A stretch of DNA of 64,000 bases from Pseudarthrobacter sp. W1I19 (GCF_030817835.1 NZ_JAUSZR010000001.1:1550001-1614000); one strand, 5' to 3'; positions 16,918 to 26,169 are shown, numbered from the stretch's first letter. Notes: generated from the letters alone by a model not told the origin. Program-made: numbers and translations.

Positions 16918-17883
16918 ATGAGCACGCCCGTCCCGGCCCGTCACGATGCAGTTCCGCCGTCCGGTGCTGTTGCAGCCCAGCCACGGCTTCTGCCACGTTT
17001 GGTCGCCGAGGCGTTTGGAACCTTCTTCCTGGCGCTCGCCGGGCTCGGTGTGCCGCTGTTCAGCCTCCCACAGTCCAGCCCGCTGCCGGCCGCCCTTGCT
17101 GCCGGGCTCGCGGTGACGGCGGCCATGCTGGCTTTCGGCCACGTTTCAGGCGGGCACTTCAACCCTGCCATCACGGCCGGCCACCTCGTGGCCGGCCGGA
17201 TCCGCCTGGGGGGAGCTGCCGCCTATACCGTGGCCCAGGTAGCCGGGGGAATGGTGGCCGCGTTCGCTCTCTACGGAATCCTGCGCACGCTTCCAGGGAT
17301 CGCGGACAGCCGGACGGCCTTCGACACCGTCACCGCCGGCTTCGGTGAACACTCCATCATCCAGGCCCCGCTGGCGGCCGTGCTGCTGCTGGAGATGATC
17401 GGGGCCGCGATCATCACCGCCGTGTTCCTGGGAACAGCCGACCGGCGCAGCGGCCCAAGCGCAGCGCCGGTTGCCGTTGGCCTGTCCTTCGCCGTCCTTC
17501 TGCAGCTGGGACTGTCGGTGGGCAACCTGCCTTTCAACCCCGCCAGGGCCGTTGCCTCCGCAGTGTTCAGCTCGGGGTGGGCTGTTGAACAACTCTGGGT
17601 ATTTGTTGCCGCTCCCTTCGCAGGCGCCGTCATCGCCGGACTGGCGTTCCGGAGCTTCAACGCCGCCTCCTCCGCTGCCGCCGCGTCCGCCGATTCCGCT
17701 GACGTCCTGGCGGCCGGGAATGCTGCCGAGCAGCTCCCGGCGGTTGCCGGCAACGCTGCCGACCCGGTCCCGCCGGTTGAAGAGTTCGTGGCAGCCCGTG
17801 AGGCGGACCCAAAACCAGCTGCCAGGAACACAGAGGCAGAAGCCAGCGAGGCCCAGGAATTCTTCGACGGAAAGCGCGGCTGA
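16918..17883 (+). CDS. aquaporin / glycerol facilitator family channel (MIP)
   Basis: A 321-residue MIP-family channel. Both pore half-helix motifs are visible: HFNPAIT near residue 80 and FNPARA near residue 205, with six membrane segments around them. About 95 residues at the C-terminus are Ala/Glu-rich, low-complexity and cytoplasmic, longer than in typical AqpZ (about 230 residues). The ATG at 16918 has a GAAGGT ribosome site. Water versus glycerol selectivity cannot be settled from the sequence alone. Confidence 0.9.
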   Translation: MSTPVPARHDAVPPSGAVAAQPRLLPRLVAEAFGTFFLALAGLGVPLFSLPQSSPLPAALAAGLAVTAAMLAFGHVSGGHFNPAITAGHLVAGRIRLGGAAAYTVAQVAGGMVAAFALYGILRTLPGIADSRTAFDTVTAGFGEHSIIQAPLAAVLLLEMIGAAIITAVFLGTADRRSGPSAAPVAVGLSFAVLLQLGLSVGNLPFNPARAVASAVFSSGWAVEQLWVFVAAPFAGAVIAGLAFRSFNAASSAAAASADSADVLAAGNAAEQLPAVAGNAADPVPPVEEFVAAREADPKPAARNTEAEASEAQEFFDGKRG

Positions 17884-17938
17884 ACCTGCCGGTGATGCGG
17901 CAGCTGCGGCGTTTGCCGGAACTGTCGGTGGCAGCCGA

Positions 17939-17944
17939 TAGCTT
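17939..17944 (+). promoter_or_regulatory. -10 box TAGCTT of the leaderless sbcD promoter
   Basis: TAGCTT ends 6 nt before the ATG at 17951. Confidence 0.55.
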
Positions 17945-17950
17945 AGAAGC

Positions 17951-19135
17951 ATGAGGTTACTTCACACATCGGACTGGCATCTGGGCCGGTCCTTCCACGG
18001 CGTCGGCATGCTGGACGCGCAGCGGGCCTTTGTCGACCAGTTGGTGGACGCCGTGGCCCGCCATGCCGTGGATGTTGTGCTCATCGCAGGAGACGTCTAC
18101 GACCGCGCACTCCCGGGGGTGGACGTGGTCCATCTCCTGGACGATGCCCTGGTCCGGGTGACGTCGGCAGGGGCGCAGGTGGTGCTGACCAGCGGCAACC
18201 ACGATTCCGCCATCCGCCTCGGATTCGCCTCGCGCCTGCTGGAGCGCGGCGGCGTGCACCTGCGGACCAGGCTGGACAGCCTGGACCAGCCCCTGCTGCT
18301 CCGAGCCGGCGGAGCAGCCGGCGGAGCAGCTGATGGTGCCGTGGTTGCCATTTACGGCATACCCTGGCTCGAACCACGGCTTGTGGCCGATCAACTTGGC
18401 GTCCAGACGCCCAGCCACTTCGAGGTGACCCGGGCGGCAACAGCGTTGATCCGGCAGGACATTGAAAGGCGCTCGGCCTCGGCCACCGTACATTCTGTGG
18501 TACTGGCGCACACCTTTGCCAGCGGCGGGATCAGCTCGGACAGTGAGCGTGACCTCAGCATCGGTGGCGTGGGGGCAGTACCCCTGGACCTCTTCGACGG
18601 CTTCAGCTATACGGCACTGGGCCACCTGCATGGGCGGCAGTCCCTGTCGCCCCAGGTCCGGTACTCCGGATCGCCGCTGGCGTACTCCTTCTCCGAAGCA
18701 TCCCACCAGAAGGGGGCGTGGCTCATCGACATCGATGCCGGCGGCGTGACTAAAGTCCAGGAAGTCCTGTGGGACGCCCCGCGCACCCTGGCGGTCCTCC
18801 GGGGGCCCTTGTCCGAACTGCTTGAGTCCCCCGAATATTCATGGGCCGAAACCGCCTACTGCCAGGTGACCCTGACCGACGCCCAGCGTCCCGCCCGGGC
18901 CATGGACCAGCTGCGGGCACGTTTCCCGGACACGCTGGTCCTCAGCTTCGACCCCGAGGGGGGCGCTGCCGGCACCGCCTCCACCTACAGCAGCAGGCTG
19001 GCCGAAGCCCCGGATGACCTCGCTGTGTGCTGCGGCTTCCTGGAGCACGTCCGCGGCCGCGTTCCGGATGACGCCGAAAGGGCTGCGCTCGCCGCCGCCC
19101 TGGAAAACGTCCGGCTGCAGGAGGCCTCGCTGTGA
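17951..19135 (+). CDS. sbcD: exonuclease SbcCD, nuclease subunit SbcD (Mre11-like)
   Basis: The nuclease subunit of SbcCD, which opens DNA hairpins and processes blocked ends. Metallophosphoesterase motifs run in order: HTSDWHLGR, LIAGDVYDRA, LTSGNHDS, and later VLAHTFASGG and LGHLHGRQ. It has 394 residues, the normal length. The mRNA should be leaderless (TAGCTT 6 nt upstream). The stop overlaps the sbcC GTG by 4 nt, coupling production of the two subunits. Confidence 0.95.
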   Translation: MRLLHTSDWHLGRSFHGVGMLDAQRAFVDQLVDAVARHAVDVVLIAGDVYDRALPGVDVVHLLDDALVRVTSAGAQVVLTSGNHDSAIRLGFASRLLERGGVHLRTRLDSLDQPLLLRAGGAAGGAADGAVVAIYGIPWLEPRLVADQLGVQTPSHFEVTRAATALIRQDIERRSASATVHSVVLAHTFASGGISSDSERDLSIGGVGAVPLDLFDGFSYTALGHLHGRQSLSPQVRYSGSPLAYSFSEASHQKGAWLIDIDAGGVTKVQEVLWDAPRTLAVLRGPLSELLESPEYSWAETAYCQVTLTDAQRPARAMDQLRARFPDTLVLSFDPEGGAAGTASTYSSRLAEAPDDLAVCCGFLEHVRGRVPDDAERAALAAALENVRLQEASL

Positions 19136-22100
19136 GGATCCACCGCCTCCGCATCTCCGGTTTCGGTCCCTTCGCCGGCACCGAGGAGATCGACTTCGAC
19201 GCCCTGAGTGCGCATGGCCTGTTCCTGCTCAATGGGCCCACGGGCGCGGGTAAAACCAGTGTGCTCGACGCCATCTGCTTTGCACTCTACGGCTCAGTGC
19301 CGGGAGCCCGCCAGGACGGAAAGCGGCTCCGCAGCGACCACGCCGAGCCCGCCCAGGAACCAGCGGTGAGCTGTGAATTCTCCGCGCAGGGCCGGCGTTT
19401 TGACGTCACCAGGTCGCCTGCCTGGGAAAAGCCCAGCGCCAGGGGCAAGAACGGGTTCACCACCCAACAGGCCAAAACCCTCCTGCGGGAACGCGTGGAC
19501 GGAACGTGGGTGGAGAAATCCACGCGCAATGATGAAGCCGGGGCCGAGATACTCGCCCTGCTGGGAATGGACCGGGAGCAATTCACCCGGGTGGTGATGC
19601 TGCCGCAGGGTGATTTTGCCGCCTTCCTGCGCTCCAAGGCTACGGACCGGCTGGAGCTTCTGCAGAAACTTTTCGGCACGGAGCGGTTTGAAGCCGTGGA
19701 GCAGGAACTCTCGCAGCAGGCGCAGGCAGCAAAGGAGGAAGTGGCTGTCCTCAACGGCCAACTGGAACTCCTGGCGGCGCGGGCCGAGTCAGAAGCAGAA
19801 GCGCTGCAGTTCCAGGAGACTGACGCACCGCCGGAGGACATCCGGGTGCCAGATGCTTCGGCGGACGCCCGGGCCCTGCGGCTCGAGTGGCTGAAAGAAC
19901 GTGCGGCGGAACGAAAACACCAACTCTCGGAGCTCGCGCTGGCTGCGGAGTCGGAACACCAGGAACGGGTCAGCGCCGTTGCAGCGGAGACTGCACTGCG
20001 TGAACGCCACCGCAGGCTCGAGGAAGCAACAGCCAGGCAGGCTGCCGTGCAGGAAACCCTTCCGCGGCTGGAGGACCTGACCCGCCGGCTGGGCCGCCAC
20101 CGCCAGGCAGAGGTTCTTGCCGGGCAGCTGCGCAGCGTTGATGCCGGGGCTGCCAAGGTCCGGCGGGCGGCTGACGCCATGGAATCGGCTTTCACCCTGC
20201 TTCGCCTGGCCGCCGACGAAGACCCGGAACTCGGCCAGCTGGACCTGGGATCCGCGCACCATGTCCCGCAGGACATCGACGGACCGGCGGTGTTTCCAGG
20301 CGCTGCAGAAGAATTGAACCGGCTTCGGTCCCTCCTGGCTGTTGTGGAGGCACGGCTTCCGGACGAGGACCGCCTGAAGGTGCTCCGGTCAAAGCACCAG
20401 CAGTTGCTGGCAAGACAACAGGAACTCACGGCATCCAATGCTGCCTTGGACCGCCGCGTGGAGGATCTGCTCAACGAGCGGGCTCGTCTCACCTCGGGCT
20501 TGGAAGCACTGGAAGGACGGGCCGGGGCGGCAGCGCTGCGCGCGAAGGAAGCAACTGCCGCCGGGGAGCTGCTGGACGTGGTCCGGCGGTACGGTGCTGC
20601 CGTTGCCGCTCGGGATGCGGCGAAGCTGGCTCACGACAAGTCACGCGAGCACCAGTTGGAGACCAAACGCCGCTGGCTCGATGTACGGGAGCAGCGGCTC
20701 GCCAACGCGGCTGCCGAACTGGCCGCCAAACTGGTCGCGGGGGAGTCCTGTCCGGTGTGCGGCAGCGCAGAGCATCCCTCGCCGGCGGCCGGTGACGGGG
20801 GCGGTCCCGGCCTTGAACAGGAAGAGGACGCTGCACATCAGGTGTATGAGGCCGCGGAAGCAGGATTCGCCGGTGCCAGCCAGCGGCTGGCCGAGGCAGA
20901 TCAACTGGTGGCGGTCCTGGCTGGCCAAGGCGGCGGGACGCCCATGGAAGAGGCCGTCACCGGGGCTGAGGAAGCGCGCCTGGCTGCGGCCGACGCCGCC
21001 CAGGCCGTAGGCGAACTCGCGGCGGCGCGGGCGCGGCTGGAAACACTCGAAGCGGGCGTCACCTCAGCCCAGGCATCCCGGGCCAGCGCCGAGGCGGACC
21101 TCGCGACCGTTGTATCCTCCCTCGCCGACCTCGCCGAACAGTCATCGACCCTTGACCAGGCACTGGCAGAGTTGCGGGCAGGGCACCGGAGCCTTGCGCA
21201 GCGGCTGCGCGCCCTCGGAAACGCGGCCGCCATGCTGTCCAAAGCCGTCGAAGCCCAGGCTGCGCTTGTCACTGCCAACGCCCAGGCGGCGGAGGCCCGG
21301 GAGCACCTGGAACTGGCCTTGCCGGAAGCCGGGTTTGCTTCCGCGGATGAAGCCAGGGCACACCTGCTGGCCGCCAATGAGGCTGCTGCCCTCGAAGCTG
21401 AAATACGGTCGGTCCACGACGAAGCTGCCAAGGTTGCCGAGCTGTTCGCGTCGGACGAGGTTGTGCTCGCCGTGAAGGAAACGGCCGACGGGATTGAGAT
21501 GGACCAGCAGCGGCTGCCTGCCCTGCAGGCTGATGCAGCCGCTGCCCTGCAGGCGGCGCGCGACGCTGAGGTGGCCGTGGGCCTGGCATCGCGCTGCCTT
21601 GAATCGTTGACAGCCATCGCTGCCAGTTATGACGAGCTTGCCGGCTCGGCCCGCGGCCCCGCCGCCCACGCCCGGATGCTGTCCGGCCTGGCGGATGCGG
21701 CGGCAGGCCGGGGAGACAATACCTACCGGATGAGCCTGAACAGCTATGTGCTGGCAGCGCGGCTGGAGCAGGTGGCCCTGGCAGCCTCGGAACGGCTGGT
21801 GGCCATGAGCGATGGCCGGTACCTCTTGCAGCACACCGACGCCAAAGCGGCGCGCGGTGCCAAATCCGGGCTGGGCCTGGAAGTGGTGGATCAATGGACA
21901 GGGCACCGCCGGGACACCTCCACGCTCTCCGGTGGCGAATCCTTTATGGCGTCACTGTCCTTGGCGCTCGGACTGGCTGACGTTGTCCAACAGGAGTCCG
22001 GCGGCGTGGAAATCGAAACGCTTTTTGTGGACGAGGGGTTCGGCAGCCTTGACGAGCAGTCATTGGAACAGGTGATGGATGCCCTCGAAGGCCTTCGGGA

Positions 22101-22233
22101 TGGCGGCAGGGTGGTGGGACTGGTGAGCCATGTAGCGGAGATGAAGCAGCGGATCGGCATGCAGCTCCAGGTACTCAAGGGACGCAACGGCTCCACCCTG
22201 CGGATATCGGAGGCTGTCGAGGTCCCGCTCTGA
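19132..22233 (+). CDS. sbcC: exonuclease SbcCD, ATPase subunit SbcC (Rad50-like)
   Basis: SMC-like ATPase partner of SbcD, 1033 residues. The N-terminal lobe has Walker A NGPTGAGKTSVLDAI. Two long Ala/Glu/Arg-rich coiled coils flank the zinc hook ESCPVCGSAEHP near residue 540, through which two molecules join. The C-terminal lobe has signature TLSGGESFMASL and Walker B TLFVDEGFGSLD. All functional elements are intact. It begins at a GTG that overlaps the sbcD stop. Confidence 0.96.
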   Translation: MRIHRLRISGFGPFAGTEEIDFDALSAHGLFLLNGPTGAGKTSVLDAICFALYGSVPGARQDGKRLRSDHAEPAQEPAVSCEFSAQGRRFDVTRSPAWEKPSARGKNGFTTQQAKTLLRERVDGTWVEKSTRNDEAGAEILALLGMDREQFTRVVMLPQGDFAAFLRSKATDRLELLQKLFGTERFEAVEQELSQQAQAAKEEVAVLNGQLELLAARAESEAEALQFQETDAPPEDIRVPDASADARALRLEWLKERAAERKHQLSELALAAESEHQERVSAVAAETALRERHRRLEEATARQAAVQETLPRLEDLTRRLGRHRQAEVLAGQLRSVDAGAAKVRRAADAMESAFTLLRLAADEDPELGQLDLGSAHHVPQDIDGPAVFPGAAEELNRLRSLLAVVEARLPDEDRLKVLRSKHQQLLARQQELTASNAALDRRVEDLLNERARLTSGLEALEGRAGAAALRAKEATAAGELLDVVRRYGAAVAARDAAKLAHDKSREHQLETKRRWLDVREQRLANAAAELAAKLVAGESCPVCGSAEHPSPAAGDGGGPGLEQEEDAAHQVYEAAEAGFAGASQRLAEADQLVAVLAGQGGGTPMEEAVTGAEEARLAAADAAQAVGELAAARARLETLEAGVTSAQASRASAEADLATVVSSLADLAEQSSTLDQALAELRAGHRSLAQRLRALGNAAAMLSKAVEAQAALVTANAQAAEAREHLELALPEAGFASADEARAHLLAANEAAALEAEIRSVHDEAAKVAELFASDEVVLAVKETADGIEMDQQRLPALQADAAAALQAARDAEVAVGLASRCLESLTAIAASYDELAGSARGPAAHARMLSGLADAAAGRGDNTYRMSLNSYVLAARLEQVALAASERLVAMSDGRYLLQHTDAKAARGAKSGLGLEVVDQWTGHRRDTSTLSGGESFMASLSLALGLADVVQQESGGVEIETLFVDEGFGSLDEQSLEQVMDALEGLRDGGRVVGLVSHVAEMKQRIGMQLQVLKGRNGSTLRISEAVEVPL

Positions 22234-22286
22234 CTGGGCGGACGGGAGTAAACCCAGGCTCCCGGGGCCTACGGGGGAACGCCGGA

Positions 22287-22292
22287 TATACT
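22287..22292 (+). promoter_or_regulatory. -10 box TATACT upstream of the MFS gene
   Basis: TATACT predicts a transcript start near 22299, leaving a 5' leader that contains the strong ribosome site and the 4-codon frame at 22332. Confidence 0.4.
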
Positions 22293-22331
22293 TGGACAGT
22301 TACCGGGTTCGGCGCATCGGGAGGAGGGACG

Positions 22332-22346
22332 ATGCGCACTTACTGA
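22332..22346 (+). CDS. possible 4-residue leader peptide (Met-Arg-Thr-Tyr) before the MFS gene
   Basis: ATG-CGC-ACT-TAC-TGA sits behind GGGAGGAGGGAC, the best ribosome site in the neighbourhood. The stop is followed 12 nt later by the TTG proposed as the MFS start, in the same reading frame. It may be a regulatory leader peptide with re-initiation. Alternatively it may be the original MFS start cut off by a TGA. Too short to prove by sequence. Confidence 0.3.
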   Translation: MRTY

Positions 22347-22358
22347 ACGAGCCCGGAA

Positions 22359-23714
22359 TTGACATCTTCGACCTCCCTTTCTCCCGACCAGCCTTCGTCT
22401 TCGCGGCATGCTCCTGCACCTGCCATGCCGGATTCTCCTGCGACGGGTAACGGTTCTTCCGCCGGCCCGGGCAGCCCGTCCGGCAGCCGTTTCGCCAGGC
22501 TTCCGCGGCTTGCCGGCCGCAGCTTTATCCCCCTCGGTATTTTCGCCCGCCTTCCCCTGGCCATGCTCACGGTAGGAACCTTGACCCTGGTGACGTCCAA
22601 CAGCGGTTCCTACGCGCTGGGCGGCACCGCCGCAGGGGCAGTCGGCATTGGGTCCGCCCTTGGTGCGCCGATCCTGGGAACCCTGGCGGACCGACGCGGC
22701 CAGCGTCCGGTGCTGCTCTTCGCAGCTGCCCTCAACACCGGAGCGGTGGTGGCGCTGATCCTTGCGGCTGCCCTCCTGGGCACATCCGGTAGTTTTACTG
22801 CCGGGGTGTTGGCCGCCGCGTTCCTTTCCGGGGCAAGCTGCCCCCAGGTGGGACCGCTGGCCCGGGTGAGGTGGATGGCACTCACATCACAGGGGAGCGC
22901 GTCGGACAACAGGCGCGACCTGGACACGGCACTGTCCTACGAGAGCACCGCCGATGAAATCACCTTTGTGCTGGGCCCTGCCCTCGTAGGGATCCTGGCC
23001 AGCCTCCTGGCGCCCTGGCTGCCGCTGGCGCTGGCGGCGGCGATGACCATCACGCTGGTGCCCGCCTTCGCTACGCACCGCACGCACCGCGCGGTCCCGG
23101 TGATCCGGCGCCCGGCAGGAGCACGAACGGCGGAACAAGGAACTGCAGGGCGCAGCTTGCCCGCAGCCGTTGCCGTCCCGGTGGTGGCCATGGTTTGCAT
23201 GGGGACGTTCTTCGGATCCACACAGGCGGCCTTGAGCTCCTTTTCCGCCCACTATGCCACTTCGGAAATCGCTGGACTGCTTTATGCCGTGATGGGGCTC
23301 AGTTCCGCCGCGGCCGCCCTGTCGGTCGCCTATTGGCCGCAGCGATTTGGGCTGTCCTGGCGCTGGGTGGCCTCTGCTGCGCTGATGGCAGCGATGGCCG
23401 CGCTCCTGCTGATTCCCGCGTCATTGGGCTCAATGGTGCTGGTGCTGCTGATCCTGGGGGTCCCGGTGGGACCGGTGATGGTAACGGTCTTCGCCGTGGG
23501 TGGGGCAGTGGCCCCGGCCGGACGCTTGGGAACCGTGATGACGGCGCTGGCCAGCGGAATTGTTGCCGGTACGGCGATTGGTTCAGCAGTTGGCGGCCGG
23601 CTGGCGCAGGACCACGGCTTTTCGGCGGCATTCCTCGTCCCCGCCTGTGCGGCAGCGGCCCTGGCGCTCCTTGGTGCCGCGGCCGCCGTCGTACTGCAAC
23701 GCCGCCACGCCTGA
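22359..23714 (+). CDS. MFS transporter
   Basis: A major facilitator superfamily permease, up to 451 residues, with 12 hydrophobic segments beginning near residue 50. The loop 2-3 motif is GTLADRRGQRPVL (about residue 102), typical of MFS exporters and sugar efflux proteins. The start is uncertain: TTG at 22359 or ATG at 22422 both lie before the first membrane segment. The strongest ribosome site belongs to a 4-codon frame ended by an in-frame TGA at 22344-22346. Substrate unknown. Confidence 0.8.
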   Translation: MTSSTSLSPDQPSSSRHAPAPAMPDSPATGNGSSAGPGSPSGSRFARLPRLAGRSFIPLGIFARLPLAMLTVGTLTLVTSNSGSYALGGTAAGAVGIGSALGAPILGTLADRRGQRPVLLFAAALNTGAVVALILAAALLGTSGSFTAGVLAAAFLSGASCPQVGPLARVRWMALTSQGSASDNRRDLDTALSYESTADEITFVLGPALVGILASLLAPWLPLALAAAMTITLVPAFATHRTHRAVPVIRRPAGARTAEQGTAGRSLPAAVAVPVVAMVCMGTFFGSTQAALSSFSAHYATSEIAGLLYAVMGLSSAAAALSVAYWPQRFGLSWRWVASAALMAAMAALLLIPASLGSMVLVLLILGVPVGPVMVTVFAVGGAVAPAGRLGTVMTALASGIVAGTAIGSAVGGRLAQDHGFSAAFLVPACAAAALALLGAAAAVVLQRRHA

Positions 23715-23743
23715 CCTGTTCTGACCTGCGCCGGCGGGGGCGC

Positions 23744-24478
23744 TCAGGCCAGCTGACGCTCGATCCTGGCCGCACTCTCGGCCAGCGCAGCGCCCACCTC
23801 TGACCGGTCATGGGCTGACCGGATATATACGACGGCGAGCGCTGCCGGCCGTCCGCCCGGAACCCGGACCGGTGCCGCCAGCGAGGACACGCCGGCGATG
23901 ACTTCGTCATGGCTGGCGGAGTATCCGGCCCGCCGGGCCTCCGCCGCCTCCGGGCGGTACGGGATGCCGGTCTCGAGGCGCTCCCACTCCGCTTCCGTGA
24001 GCGCCGACTGAATGGCAATGCCCGGTGCTCCGGCGTTGATGGGGTGGCGGGTGCCGGGATGCTGCGCGACAGTAGCCCCACTGTGCCGCGGCTCCACGGT
24101 GACGAGCGTGATGCAGTCGTGGTGGTCCCACAGCGCCACGAAAGCAGTCATATCCCAGGTGTTGGCCAAATGCGTCAGTTCGGGAAGGGCTGCGCTCTGC
24201 AGGTTCCTTGAAACGCCTCGGGCAAGGACGGCCAGTCCGGGGCCGGGCTGGACCCGCCCTGCGTCGTCGCGGACCAGCAGCGAGTGGTCCTCCAGCGTGC
24301 GAAGGATCCGGTAGGCCACCGAACGGTGGACGCCCATGGCATCGGCCAGTTCGGCAATCGTCAGCGGACCTGGCGCCGCAGCAAGGATTTCCAAAGCGCG
24401 GATGCCCCGGGAAAGCGTCTGGGAGGGCGAGGCCTGCGTCGGCGCGGCTCCGGCCGGGGCTGCAGCGCTGGAAGTCAT
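23744..24478 (-). CDS. IclR family transcriptional regulator
   Basis: A 244-residue IclR-type regulator: an N-terminal winged helix-turn-helix (SRGIRALEILAAAPG, then TIAELADAMGVHRSVAYRIL) and a C-terminal effector domain ending in SSLAAPVRVPGGRPAALAV. IclR proteins bind small carboxylic or aromatic effectors. The ATG at 24478 is chosen because TAGGAT lies 7 nt upstream; the longer frame to 24526 crosses that box. A GGTTC/GAACC palindrome at 24520-24536 is the likely operator, and the divergent MHS transporter gene at 24723 is the likely target. Confidence 0.9.
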   Translation of the reverse strand: MTSSAAAPAGAAPTQASPSQTLSRGIRALEILAAAPGPLTIAELADAMGVHRSVAYRILRTLEDHSLLVRDDAGRVQPGPGLAVLARGVSRNLQSAALPELTHLANTWDMTAFVALWDHHDCITLVTVEPRHSGATVAQHPGTRHPINAGAPGIAIQSALTEAEWERLETGIPYRPEAAEARRAGYSASHDEVIAGVSSLAAPVRVPGGRPAALAVVYIRSAHDRSEVGAALAESAARIERQLA

Positions 24479-24485
24479 GGTTTCC

Positions 24486-24491
24486 ATCCTA
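24486..24491 (-). promoter_or_regulatory. -10 box TAGGAT of the leaderless iclR promoter
   Basis: On the minus strand TAGGAT ends 7 nt before the ATG at 24478. Confidence 0.5.
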
Positions 24492-24519
24492 GGCCCGAGC
24501 GTCCGGATAGCGAAGCGGC

Positions 24520-24536
24520 GGTTCACATATAGAACC
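24520..24536. promoter_or_regulatory. candidate IclR operator palindrome
   Basis: GGTTC and GAACC separated by ACATATA. It lies 42-58 nt upstream of the iclR start, just beyond the -35 region, in the divergent gap shared with the MHS transporter gene. Spacing and position suit an IclR-type site; binding is inferred. Confidence 0.45.
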
Positions 24537-24636
24537 TGCTGGTCCAGCTCTTGCCGGGTCGGGCCAGCTCACCGCGTCAGTCACCCATACCCGAGGCGGC
24601 AAATTCGCAGAATCCGTGTCCTGCCTCACATTTTCG

Positions 24637-24671
24637 TAGTACCCTACTAACTAACTGACCGTTCTGTCGGT
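24637..24671. promoter_or_regulatory. palindromic segments upstream of the MHS transporter
   Basis: TAGTA-CCC-TACTA (24637-24649) and ACCG-TTCTGT-CGGT (24658-24671) lie 52-86 nt before the transporter start. They could be operators or part of the promoter; no clear -35/-10 pair was found. Confidence 0.3.
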
Positions 24672-24722
24672 AATCGTGAAGGCGTCCTGGCAGCCCCGCT
24701 GCCAACAAACAATGGAGTTTCA

Positions 24723-26054
24723 ATGACCACACCTTCCAAGGTGGATACGCTCTCCGGTCCCAGCACCCGCCGGGAGGAGCGCAAAGTCCTGGCCGGCACC
24801 CTGGTCGGCACCACTATCGAGTGGTATGACTTCTTTATCTTTGCCCAGTTGACGGCAACGCTGCTGTCGCCACTGTTTTTGGCACCGCTGAACCAGTCCA
24901 ACCCCGGCCTGGCGCAGATCCTCTCCTTCGCCCTGATCGGCATCAGCTTCCTGTTCCGGCCGCTGGGCGCGGTGGTGGCAGGCCACCTTGGCGACCGGCT
25001 GGGGCGCAAAGCGATGCTCGTCTTCACCCTGGTAATGATGGGGGCGGCCACCGCCCTCATCGGCATGCTGCCCACCTACGCCCAGATCGGCGCCTGGGCG
25101 CCTGTGCTGCTGATCCTCCTCCGGATCATCCAGGGCTTCTCGGCAGGCGGCGAATGGGGCGGTGCGGCATTGATGGCAGTGGAGCACGCACCCCTGAACA
25201 AGCGCGGACTCTTCGGGGCTTACCCGCAGATCGGCGTGCCGGTGGGCATGATCCTGGCCACGGGCCTGCTCTTCTTCCTCAACAGCAGCATGTCCAAAGA
25301 GGACTTTGCCGCCTGGGGCTGGCGGATGCCGTTCCTGCTCTCCATCGTCCTCATCGTGGTGGGCTACCTGATCCGGCGTGCCGTGGCAGAAAGCCCGGTC
25401 TTCCAGGAGATGGCCATGCGGAAGCAGGAAAGCAAGGCGCCCCTGGGTGAACTGGTCCGCAGCCACAAAAAGCCGGTCCTCTACTCCACCATGATTTTCA
25501 TCGGCAACAATGCTGCCGGGTACCTGCTGATTGCGTTCTTCATCTCCTATGCCACCCGGACGCTGCAGATGCCCACGCCCCAGGTCCTCCTGGCCACCAC
25601 GCTCGCATCCTTTGGCTGGCTGATCTTCACGCTGGTGGGCGGCTGGCTCTCCGACCACATTGGCCGGGTCAAGACCTTCCTCACCGGCTACGCGATTGTC
25701 TTCGCCTGGATGATTCCCATGTTTGCCCTGATCGACACCAGGAACATCTGGCTCTACGGCCTGGCCCTGTTCGTTCTCACCATCGGCCTTGGGCTCTCCT
25801 ACGGCCCCATGTCCGCCATGTACGCCGAGATGTTCCCGGCCAATGTCAGGTATTCGGGCATTTCCATCGGCTACGCCTTCGGTGCCATCCTGGGCGGGGC
25901 CTTCGCCGCCACCATCGCTGAAACGCTGCTGCAGACCACCAAGTGGGCCGGGTCCATTGGCATCTACATTATGGTGCTGTGCGTCATCTCGGCCATCGGC
26001 GTGATCCTGGCCAAGGAAACCAAGGGCAGGCCGCTCGGCGTCAGCCACCACTAA
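24723..26054 (+). CDS. MFS transporter, metabolite:H+ symporter (MHS) family
   Basis: A 443-residue permease with 12 membrane segments. MHS hallmarks are the GTTIEWYDFFIF start of helix 1, GHLGDRLGRKAML after helix 2, GFSAGGEWGGAALM in helix 4 and GGWLSDHIGRVK in the second half. Members import organic acids, aromatic acids or osmolytes such as proline/betaine with protons. The ATG at 24723 has a GGAGTTT ribosome site. The divergent IclR gene suggests induction by its own substrate, perhaps an aromatic or carboxylic acid. Confidence 0.9.
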   Translation: MTTPSKVDTLSGPSTRREERKVLAGTLVGTTIEWYDFFIFAQLTATLLSPLFLAPLNQSNPGLAQILSFALIGISFLFRPLGAVVAGHLGDRLGRKAMLVFTLVMMGAATALIGMLPTYAQIGAWAPVLLILLRIIQGFSAGGEWGGAALMAVEHAPLNKRGLFGAYPQIGVPVGMILATGLLFFLNSSMSKEDFAAWGWRMPFLLSIVLIVVGYLIRRAVAESPVFQEMAMRKQESKAPLGELVRSHKKPVLYSTMIFIGNNAAGYLLIAFFISYATRTLQMPTPQVLLATTLASFGWLIFTLVGGWLSDHIGRVKTFLTGYAIVFAWMIPMFALIDTRNIWLYGLALFVLTIGLGLSYGPMSAMYAEMFPANVRYSGISIGYAFGAILGGAFAATIAETLLQTTKWAGSIGIYIMVLCVISAIGVILAKETKGRPLGVSHH

Positions 26055-26055
26055 T

Positions 26056-26121
26056 CCCCACCGTCTCCCTAACCTCGCTCCGCTCGGCCAGGGAACCCGG
26101 ACGGCGTGGGCCCATCCACCG
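26056..26121. repeat. dispersed 66-bp intergenic repeat (relative of the 8.5 kb repeat)
   Basis: It begins CCCCACCG and shares CTCGCTCCGCT and GTGGGCCCATCCACCG with 8537-8602, in the same order and at near-equal spacing. Here the hairpin arms are GGACGG/CCGTCC instead of CCGGTG/CACCGG, so the sequence changed but the pairing was kept. Confidence 0.7.
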
Positions 26122-26138
26122 TCCCCCTTACAACGAAA

Positions 26139-26169
26139 GCGGGTCCGGACCTCATCGGTCCGGGCCCGC
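26139..26169 (+). terminator. bidirectional terminator hairpin
   Basis: A 13-bp stem (26139-26151 with 26157-26169, one G-U pair) and a 5-nt loop between the convergent MHS and phosphoribosyltransferase genes. Confidence 0.7.
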
